21,000 nucleotides of DNA from Mesostigma viride. Lineage: Eukaryota > Streptophyta > Mesostigmatophyceae > Mesostigmatales > Mesostigmataceae. The notes beneath the pieces were generated by a model. That model saw only the letters and a list, made by a program, of their open reading frames with translations. It was not told the origin of the DNA and ran no database searches. A program made the position numbers and the translations under genes. The stretch covers positions 1 through 21,000 of the forward strand of contig RPFO01002226.1 of NCBI GenBank assembly GCA_009746045.1. The letters are read 5' to 3'. Position 1 is the stretch's first letter. Each line of letters opens with the position of its first letter. This document shows positions 11,205 through 20,700 of the stretch, one piece after another.

Positions 11205-11802
11205 ATTGGTATTGTTGAAACGTCTCCGTTTGCATGCACGCACGTCGGGTGGTGGTTCCAGTTTTTACGCGGGAATTTTTTACGCGAGAGCGAACTGTCA
11301 ACGGCGTCACCAACTCGTGCTCTCGTTTGTGGTGCAAGCTTTCCAGGTCATTTTGGCGCCAAAAGCTAGGATTGATCTTGACGGATAATATTTCTTCTGG
11401 GACCTGGCGGGATACTCTTCAGCCCAGGAGGTTCGCGTGGCGCGGCCGTCCCATCATATATTCCTTAAGGATATTGCAAGTACGGCTAAACCGTATCTGA
11501 TTCAGTGATAAGCAAGTAACAGTCGATTTAAGATTCTGCACGATTCTGCAATCAATTTGAGTTGTTGAAACTTGAAACGTCTTCTCCGTTTGCATGCAGA
11601 AGTCAGGTCCAGGTCATTTTGGCGCCAAAAGCTAGGATTGATCTTGACGGATTTCTTCTGCGACCTGTCGCGATACTTTTCAGCCTAGGAGGTTGGCGTG
11701 GCGCGGCCGTCCCAGCATATCCTCTTTAAGGATATAGCAAGTACCGTATCTGATTCAGTTAGAAGCGAGTAACAGTCGATTTGTGATTCTGCACGATTCT
11801 GT
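11205..11802. repeat. Imperfect tandem duplication of a ~200-bp non-coding segment
   Basis: Core copy A is about 11343-11549 and core copy B about 11609-11801. Both begin with CCAGGTCATTTTGGCGCC and both end with GATTCTGCACGATTCTG. Shared inner blocks include AAAGCTAGGATTGATCTTG and GTGGCGCGGCCGTCCCA. Each core is preceded by a related leader, GTTGAAACGTCTCCGTTTG at about 11212 and a slightly longer form at about 11563. Copy A has an extra ~105 bp between leader and core, and small indels separate the cores. No coding frame is kept in both, so the segment looks non-coding. It lies 0.75-1.3 kb upstream of the COP1 start and might include promoter sequence; that is inference. Confidence 0.85.
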
Positions 11803-12548
11803 AGGCTATAGTTTCCGCGAACGGGTGTCGCCTATCCGGCGGCGAATTGGCTACGGCTCGCACATTGGCTACGTTTCAATCCACGCGGGTTTGGCCCGCG
11901 CAACGTGTTTGCTCGCGAACGACCGTGGCGTGCTGGAGGCAGATTTTGATGCCAGGTGGAGCCTCTCGAAGCCAAAAAGTGCACGCAGTCAACCTGGACC
12001 GCAATCACCAGATCTGCAGATGGGTTCAACGTGGAGCCCGTTGTGAATCAACGTTCATGCCGTCGGGCGCTGGGCGTGCCACGCAGGCGACCGAACCTAG
12101 GCCACCGAGGCAATTGACTTTCGACTTCTCAGGAAAATGAGCTGCGTGGCTTCAAGGATTCCATGCGTAATGGGAAACCGCCCATCGCGCTTTCTGCATG
12201 GGACATCGGCTGATTTCGTGTATTTCTTGTCGGAATATCTAGCACGAAGTTTACGTAATGTGTCCGGGGGGTAAAGTACCGTCGTAGTGGCAGGCTCGCG
12301 GGTCATGATTTGAAGTCCCGGTGTGGTGACTGAGCCATGCTGCGCAATTTCGCCAATTTTTTTCACGACAGTGCAGCTCACTACTGAGAATGGCAGTAGG
12401 CGCGCCAGCTGAATTTTACCAAAACCACTACCCGTTGAATGGCGCGATGAACGTGTCTGTCGTGTGAAATTGGGATATTTCCTGGGTGTGACCTTTGAGC
12501 GAGAGCTGCAGCAAAATTCTCTGGGGCCGGTATGTCACTGGGATAACT
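11803..12548. promoter_or_regulatory. Upstream region of COP1, presumed promoter and 5' UTR
   Basis: This 746-bp stretch precedes the first supported coding exon. I see no convincing TATA box or initiator and no recognised gene. An in-frame TGA at 12489-12491 limits how far the first exon can extend upstream without another splice junction. CTGCAG at about 12506-12511 could be a 3' splice site if an earlier, unseen exon exists. The promoter label rests only on position. Confidence 0.35.
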
Positions 12549-12917
12549 ATGTTGGACGAGGACTGGTGGCAGCAGGATTCGGGAAGTAATTCCCGACGGA
12601 AGGGAGAAGCTGGGCAACGTAGGAGCTTGGAGTCCGTGCGGGGGAAGGAAAGCTGGTTGCAGAGTAGTCAGGCCCCTACCTCCTTTGTGTCGGACCTGCC
12701 TGGGTTCGGCATGAGTCTGGGGCGGAGTGCTCGGCGCAACCAAGACATTCTCTGCCCCATATGTTTGCAACTTATGCGGGACCCTTTCCTTACCTGCTGC
12801 GGCCACAGTTTTTGTTACGGATGTATCTCCCAGCATTTGCGCTCCCGGAGCAACTGCCCGACCTGCCAGCAATTCTGCAGCTCCGACAAAATTTTCCCCA
12901 ACGTCTTGGCACAAAAG
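12549..12917 (+). CDS. COP1: COP1 exon 1: N-terminus and RING finger
   Basis: It encodes 123 residues beginning [12 protein letters not shown]. The RING spans about 12753-12866 (residues 69-106): CPIC, then C-x-H in CCGHSFC, a Cys three residues later, and CPTC. All eight C3HC4 zinc ligands are present, so ubiquitin-transfer activity is expected. The ATG at 12549 is the first after the in-frame stop at 12489-12491; a second in-frame ATG lies about 50 codons on (MSLGRS). The donor after the final AAG is GTGTGT at 12918, phase 0. The minus strand is also open here for 182 codons, which I treat as a shadow. Confidence 0.93.
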
Positions 12918-15900
12918 GTGTGTGGACAATTTATGCTGCTTCCGTCATGCACCTGGGTACTTCTCTTTCACACCCGTCCCTCTTTTTTCTCCCCCTACCA
13001 TCCCCACGTCATGCTCATGTCTGAATATTTGTTGTGTGCAGTGCTTGTTGTTCCGCAGTTGTTCCAGAGTTACTCAGCAGCTGTTCAAAGAGTTGCTCCC
13101 ACTGTTGTCCAAGCAGTCAGGGTGGCTGTCATGGGCGGCTAGCAGGGCAGTGACTGTTACACTAGGAATTCCTACACCCTTGCAGGGTCATTTTTGCGAA
13201 GCTTAGGTTCTGTTATGGGGTGTGAGACATAGATGACACATAATGACGTCCATCTATTATGTACGCCTGCCCAGGCATAGCGAGGGCAACCCCTTTCTGG
13301 AGAGAGCTGGCTTGCATATGTTTAGTCCTGCCTCACCTGCCTCGAAAATCTGCCCCTTCGCCCCCTTCCCCCCCCTTTCCCCCCCTCCCCCCCCTTCCTC
13401 ACTGCTATCTCCCGTTACCCGCTTCCCTCAGCTGGTGTGCTGGGAACTCGATTGATGGGATCTGTTGCATATGTCTCTCCTGCTGGTGACTTACGTGCCA
13501 TGTAAACCTGGCTGGCCCCTACCTTGCCCCCGCCCCCTGCCCCCTGCCCCCTGCCCCCTGCCCCCTGCCCCCTGCCCCCTGCCCCCTGCCCCCTGCCCCC
13601 TGCCCCCTGCCCCCTGCCCCCTGCCCCCTGCCCCCTGCCGCCTGCCCCCTGCCGCCTGCCCCCTGCCCCCTGTCTTGGCTCCCTTCTCCCTTTCACAGCT
13701 GGTGTGCCGCGAACTGGAGGCGCAGAAGAGTGGGTTGCCAGAGTCGACAGGGCAGCAGCTAAAGGCAGCCATTTCCGAGGTGAGCGCTGCCCGCAGTTCA
13801 GCGATGTAGTGCAGTGGCATGATGTAGAATAAACAGGTCAGCCGCTGAGGACCAACACCTCCGAGGTGAGCGCTGCCAGCAGTACAGCGATGTAGTGTGG
13901 TGGCATGATGTAGTATAAACAGGTCAGCAGCTGAAGACCAACACCTCCAAGGTGAGCGCTGCCAGTGTTGCAATACCTCAGCAGCGTTGCATGAGAACAA
14001 AAGTCTTCTGCTAGCAATGTAGTGACATAGGTGAGGTGCGTACTGCCCACAACATGGCTATTTAACAGATTATGGCGCTCCCTGCGATGTAGCAAACATG
14101 ACACTAGGGCATCCTGCATGGTACACCTCATACTGTCAGTGCGTGGATGTAAACCATCGACCTGTAACCATCGAGGACTACTCGCTCATGCCACTGGCGG
14201 TTACTTGCAAGGCATGGGCCTCGCGGGCGCAGATGTCAGGCCGTATGATCCCTGTGTACATTTGCCCACGGATTCATTCTAATTCATGCAAGTGGCAATG
14301 GGCAACCGCAGGGCCCAGACATGACGCGCAGGCATTTCTGGCTTATTCAAATGAATCTATGCATGTCTGGCGTGCACATGTTGATGTATAGATCTCCACA
14401 TGTCCACATGTTGCTGGTGTGTTGGATGCCATGGGCGGCCGCCAAGGCTACCACTGGTGATGCAATCATTGATGGCACCAATGGTACTACAAGCATCCAT
14501 GCTTAGGCGGAGTGCGTGGACACAATGGTGGACGACGCTTTGTTGCTTTATTGGTCAGACATTGCCGGTTGGATGCTTCCTTGATATGTTTAAATTTCCG
14601 TCCTAATGCTTGACACGCGCATGTTTCCTTCGTAGACCCTTGATGCGCGCATGTTTCCTCGCATCGCCCATTGACACGTGCATGTTTCGTTCTTGCGACC
14701 CCTGATGCGTGGCCCCGCTCACTCGCAGGGCGCGGACCTTACGGTAGAGGATGTGCGCGCCCTCATGTCGCAGCTGCGGGACAAGGAGCGTCAGCTGTGC
14801 GACGACGCTGACCAGCACCGCACGCGCATGCTGCTCAAGTTCCTGCGCTGGTCGCGCGCGCACAAGCAGGAGGCCATGGACGAGGTGGGTGGGCGGGCGT
14901 ACTAGTGTACCATGGGCATACTAGTGTACCAGTTTAGCAGTCGCCATGTGGCTGTGGGACTAAAACTGTGGAATTACAGTGGCAGTTGTTAGTTGCAAGG
15001 GCAAGACGTGGTCACTTGTCCGTGGTCACTTGTCCGTGGTCACTTGTCCGTGGTTACTTGTCAGTGGTTACTTGTCAGTGGTTACTGGTCAGTGATAAGT
15101 GGTCACTGGTCGGTGGTCACTGGTGAGTGCCGCTGTTATGCCCCCCATCATCACGCGCGATGGCCCTGCCGGATCCATGGGGTAACTCATTTTTCTAGTG
15201 CCGAGCAAACCTGAGGACACAGGGAGGAGGCGAGGACTGTGGTGGTCGAGTAAATAAACTGGTTGGCAATAGAGTCAACGCCTTCTTTGTTCTTGTCTCT
15301 TTTCTCTTGTTGTTTTTTGTCTGTTTTATCGGTACATCCCCCGTGTCTGCGCGTGCGCCCGTGACAGACGCGGGAAGCCATCGCATGGCTCGAGAGTGAC
15401 CTCCAAGCCGTGCGCGCCAACCTATACCAGATACGCTTGCAGCGGCAGCCCAACGCCGCCACCACCTCCTGCGCGCTGCCCCCAGGCACGTCCAACGCCA
15501 ACAACGCCCCCGCTGGCGGTAATGCTGGCACTGATGCCTCTGCCAACTGCAACGGCAGCAATGTCAGCGTTGGCCTGATGGCGGCAACCAATCAGCAACA
15601 GGCCTCGTCCCTCCCGAACGCCACAAGTGCTGGCTGGGGGCGGGGCAACCACGCACTTGTGAGAGGGACCTCCCTCTCCTCTTTATCGGCCCACGAAATC
15701 CGACAAAGCCAGCAAGCACGCTCGATTGGCGGCGGTGGCGGACACCATGACAATGCGAGTCCCGGGCAAAGCGGGCGCAGCAGCCAGTCCGCCGGCCAGG
15801 TCGCCAGCAGCAGCAAGCGGCCCGCCCGGGGCGACCGGGGGCGCAGCACTGGGAGCGGGGGGGCCCTGGAGGGTGGTAGCCAGGGGCAATACGCTGGGGG

Positions 15901-17746
15901 GGGGGAAGCCCTCGGTCTGGAGGGGTGTGGCAGGGGGGGAGCACAGGCGGCGTGCTCCCTGGGTGTAATGGTGACGCGGGGGGGAGCAGAACCGGCGGGG
16001 GTGGGGCGGTTGCGGGGAAGGGCCAGATGGTGTCGACATCTGGTGGCGTGGGCGCGAATGGCGGCGCCGGTACCCCTGTATCAAGTCACCGTGCACATCA
16101 GAAGCGGCGCGTTCTGTCACAGGTATGAAATATGTGCCAGGAGCAGCACACTAGGAAAAGCAGGACTAAGCCTAGTAGAACACTAAGGCTTTGCAAAGCA
16201 ACCCCATGGCACAAGAAGTCTGGCATCCGGCAGCTTGGTGTACTTTTGCGATGCGGAGCTGTAAGGAGGGCCTCCGTCCACTAGGTGCTTTACTGACAAT
16301 CCGCCTGAATTAAACCGGCTGCATACTTGTGCAAAATACTCATACTTGTGCAAAATATTCATACTTGTGCAAAATACTCATACTTGTGCAAAATACTCAT
16401 ACTTGTGCAAAATATTCATACTTTTGCAAAATACTCATACTTGTGCAAAATATTCATACTTTTGCAAAATATTCATACTTGTGCAAAATATTCATACTTG
16501 TGCAAAATGCTCAAACTTGTGCAAATCATTGGCTGTCTATTGACCCCCTTTCCACTCCCACGCGCCATTCCTCACCCCACCTAACCTCCCCGCGCCGCTT
16601 TCTCTATCAACCAACCTTCCCCCCCACCCCCACTCCCCCAATCTTCACTGCTGCCATTCCCCCCCTCTGTCGCCCCCCCCCCCCCCCCCCCTCCATCTCT
16701 TTTTTCCTCCCCTTCCCCACCCCCCAGCTGGATGATCTCGAGTTCTGCTACTTCCAGGCCCACAAGCGGCGGGCCGAGGACAAAAGCGGGGCTGTGTTGC
16801 GCACGCCTGCGGGCCCCGATGCCCCTGGGGCCATGCTTCCCGCCCTCGAGGCCGGCCCGCCGGCCTCTGCCGCAATGCTAACAAGTGGCTCGCTGCCTCC
16901 GTCATCATCCTCAGCGGGCGCCGAGTCATCCCCCGCGCAAGCTGGCGTGCGGCCCTCGCCCATGGAGTCGGTGACGGCAGCGGAATCGACCCCAGGTCTC
17001 GCGGCATCGTCGGCAATTGTGATGCTCCGTGGACCTGGGAGCGCGGGCGTGAGCCATGCAGCCTCTTCCGGCCCAGTAGGTGCGGGTATAGGGGCAGGTT
17101 CCAATGGCCCAGCGGCGCTTGCCGCTATCGCCCTTTCTGGGAATGCTAATGCCAACGCTGGGAACTCGAGCGTCAAGGGGTACCTGTATCCGGAACCGCT
17201 GGAGGAGGTGAGGAACACGGTGGCGGCAATCACGCATGGCGCGAGCATGAAGGTGGTCGCGGACCTGCGCCACAGCGAGCAGAGCAGCCTCGCACACATC
17301 GTGTCCAGGTGGGTGGCGGCCCTGTTCGCATGTATCCAATATACCACCACCGCCGCTGCCGCCACCACCACCACCACCACCACCACCACCACCACCACCA
17401 CCACCACCACCACCACCACCACCACCACCACCACCACCACCACCACCACCACCACCACCACCACCACCACCACCACCACCACCACCACCACCGTCACCAC
17501 CGTCACCGCCACCGCCGTCCCCGTCGCCGTCGCCGTCGCCGTCGCCACCGCCGTCACCGCCGTCACCGCCACCCACCACTCCTAGTACTAGTACTACCAC
17601 TACTACTACTGCTGCTACTGCTACTACTACTACCACTGCTGCTGCTACTGCTACTACTGCTACTACTGCTACTACTACCACTGCTGCTGCTACTACTACT
17701 GCTACTACTACTGCTACTACTACTACCACTACTACTACTACTACTA

Positions 17747-17795
<49 letters not shown>

Positions 17796-20700
17796 CACTA
17801 CCACTACTACTACTACTACTACTACCACCACTACTACCACTACTACCACTACTACTAACTGTTTAGGGTTTAGGGTCGAGTTTTGACTGTGAGTTAGACT
17901 GCGACAACGAGTACTTTGCGATCTTTCCACTTCATCATGCTAACAATGCAATTATCCTGGTGTATGCTAATCTTCCAACGTTGCCTTCGTGCCTCCCTCC
18001 TTGTTCATTCCAGCATTGAGTTTGACTGCGACAATGAGTATTTTGGTATCGCGGGCGTGTCCAAGCGCATCATGGTCTTCTCCCTTGCCGACGTGGTGGC
18101 GCCGCGCGACCCATCCGCGGGTGTGCACGTGCCCGTGGCCAACATCCCGACCCACTCCAAGCTGAGCTGCCTCTCGTGGAACCACAGCCACAAGCAGCTG
18201 CTGGCGTCGAGCGACTACGATGGCGTCGTCACGCTGTGGGACGCCACCACCAGCAGGTAGGCGGGGGGCAGCGAGATGGACCTGGTGCGAGTACCAGGAC
18301 GTGAAGCGTGTAGGCGTGACAGTTGGTACATTGAGCCAGTGGTCTGAAGCAGCTAAGGGATACCCTTCACTCACCCCCACCCACCCCGCGTGGGCCACTG
18401 GTCAGTGTCAGGATTTCAGGAGCAGACTCACACAAGCGTTCGGTCCCCGCCTATCCTTCACACACACACACACACGCACAGAACAACTTGACATCCCCAT
18501 CCATTGGTGGGTGATGCACTTACAGGCAACAGACACATGTGCACATGCACGCGGCCTCCGCTGGTTGTCTCCTTGACATATGGTCTCCATCGCTCTCACA
18601 TGCGTCTTATCCGTACACACCCCATTCTTTGCCACAGGTGGACGATGGAGTTTGAAGAGCAGACTCACTAACACAATCCCATGTCTTGCCTGCCCACCCA
18701 CCCACCCACCCACCCACCCACCCACCCACCCACCCACCCACCCACCCACCCACCCACCCACCCACCCACCCACCCACCCACCCACCCACCCACCCACCCA
18801 CCCACCCACCCACCCACCCACCCACCCACCCACCCACCCACCCACCCACCCACCCACCCACGCATCCACCACCCAAATTCAACATGTTGGTGGTGGATTC
18901 CGCCATGTTAACTATCTAACTTAACCTCTCCCATGCCTCCTTGTCCGCACACGACCCACTTTTGCACAGGTCTGTGATCGCTTTTGCAATCTGTCCCCCA
19001 CATCCGTACCTTAACCTTTTCATCCCCCCCCCCCCTTCCCCCCCCCGATTACCCTGTATCCACACGCACTTGCCGCAGGCCGGTGATGGAGTTTGAGGAG
19101 CACGAGAAGCGCGTGTGGTCCATCGACTTCTCCCGCCTCCGCCACAAGCTGCTCCTGTCGGGCTCCGACGACGGCAAGGTCAAGCTCTGGTCGCTCGACC
19201 AGGAGTCGTCCGTCCAGACCATCGACACCAAGGCCAACATCTGCTGCGTCGAGTTCAACCCGGCCAATGAGTACCACTTTGTGGCTGGCAGCGCCGACCA
19301 CCACATCCATTCGTACGACATCCGTATGGCGGCGGAGCCGCTGCACTCGTTCGCGGGACACCGGAAGGCTGTCTCGTACGTCTCGTTCCTGAACGCAAAC
19401 GAGCTGGTGTCGGCGTCCACGGATAGCACGCTGCGGCTGTGGGACGTGGCTGACAACTGCCTGGTAAGTTGTGTGTGGGGGGGGGTAATGTGGAACAAAA
19501 ATGGTTAGGTTCATGAGCAATGCATGAAGCATTAGGAATGCATAGCACGCTGAGTAGAGGCTTAGGGATGTGACCGACCGCCCGTCGCACGCACGGGTGT
19601 TCGGATGCTCATTTCTCATTGGGTTTTTCTTTGCAGCTCCTGTTGGTTATATCAACTGGCCCCGCCGTTTGTCCCTGGTTGCCTGACCCTTTCTTACTGA
19701 GCCATTTTGCAACGCCCCTCGCCCCATCTCCTTCCCCCTACGACTGGTCACATCCCCGTGTCATGATGCAGGCGCGCACGATGCGCAGCCACATCAACGA
19801 GAAGAACTTTGTCGGGCTGAGCGTGAACAAGGACTACATTGCGTGCGGGAGCGAGACCAGCGAGGTGTTCGTCTACTACCGGGTACGCCGCGTGTCATTG
19901 TTTGGGCTCCGTTTATATCCATAGCTCATCATGCGGTGTGTCTGTAGGGTCAGGTTTAAGTGTTAGTCTACTACCAGGTACGCCTCGTCTTATTTACTCG
20001 GCTGCATTTGTTTTCCATTGATATTTGCTCAATCCCATGTATGAACTAAATCCACAGCTCACCATGCGGTTTGTCTGTAGGGTTAGAGACCAGCGAGGGG
20101 TTCACCTCCTGTTGGGTAGGATCGATGTCCTGATGGTATCAGTAATGTACGCTGTATCTTATTACAGCAGTCATTTTTTGTTAAACGTGCGTTTAGTTCC
20201 ATCGATGCATTTTGGGGCACCTGTGGCCAAACAGTGGCTGCGGAAGCCGTTTGTATTTCCTGGTTACACCCTGTTTGTGAATGCTTAGCGCAGTCGCCAA
20301 CAACCAGACGCAGCAGAAGCCGCTCACCTTCAGACCTTTGTACTCCCTCTTTTGTCGTCACTCTACGTTTCACTCTACCCGACGCCAACAACAGTCGCTG
20401 CAAAAGCCGCTCACCTCGTTCAAGCTGACGGCCGGAGACGAGTGTGACGGGCGAGAAAACGACCAGTCGCACTTCATCAGCGCGGTGAGTGGGTGGTAGC
20501 GTGGTAGGGTGACGGGCGAGAGAATGGAATGACCAGTCGCAGTTCATCAGTTTGGAGCGTGGGTTTAGGGTGCCAGCGTGCGGAGTGCGGGGTTTTGAGT
20601 CTTCAGCATGATGAGTGAGTGTGACATTGGTTTAGCTTCTTTGGTGTGATTGTGGTTTAGCTTCTTTGGTGTGACATTGGTTGAGCTTCTTTGGTCTGAT

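Larger units (their letters stand above)
12918..13698 (+). other. COP1 intron 1
   Basis: It is 781 bp with GT..AG ends. It holds a C-homopolymer-rich pyrimidine stretch (about 13362-13400), a decoy of the exon 2 start at 13429-13455, and a 7-bp repeat array just before the acceptor. Open frames inside it are not conserved with COP1. Confidence 0.85.
18257..19078 (+). other. COP1 intron 6 with serial decoys of its own acceptor region
   Basis: It is 822 bp. Three blocks share a CC(G/A)(T/C)ACAC...CACAGG or GCAGG layout: about 18607-18665, 18938-18990, and the true acceptor at about 19050-19110. AGCAGACTCAC also occurs at about 18421 and 18656. The tetranucleotide array lies between the first two blocks, and poly-C tracts (about 19025-19046) precede the real acceptor. 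Confidence 0.75.

Noticed and set aside
12381-12929. 182-codon minus-strand open frame
   Set aside because: It lies antisense to COP1 exon 1 with its conserved RING; a shadow.
13415-14000. Gly-Ala-Gly-Arg repeat frames on the minus strand
   Set aside because: Readings of the CCCCCTG array in intron 1.
15410-16186. 258-codon frame ending at 16186 as the true end of the gene
   Set aside because: The exon 4/5 junction matches COP1 only in another frame, and COP1 clearly continues through WD40; the stop follows from the frameshift.
17861-17875. Interstitial telomere or chromosome end
   Set aside because: Only two TTTAGGG units inside an intron; another TTTAGGG at about 20564 shows that single copies are common by chance.
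16748-17930. Minus-strand frames rich in Val, Gly and Ala (274 and 334 codons) and + strand poly-His/Leu frame
   Set aside because: They derive from the CAC and ACT trinucleotide blocks and from the antisense of exon 5.
18408-18924. Trp-Val-Gly and Pro-Thr-His repeat frames
   Set aside because: Both are readings of the CCCA array; no start context or conserved flanks.
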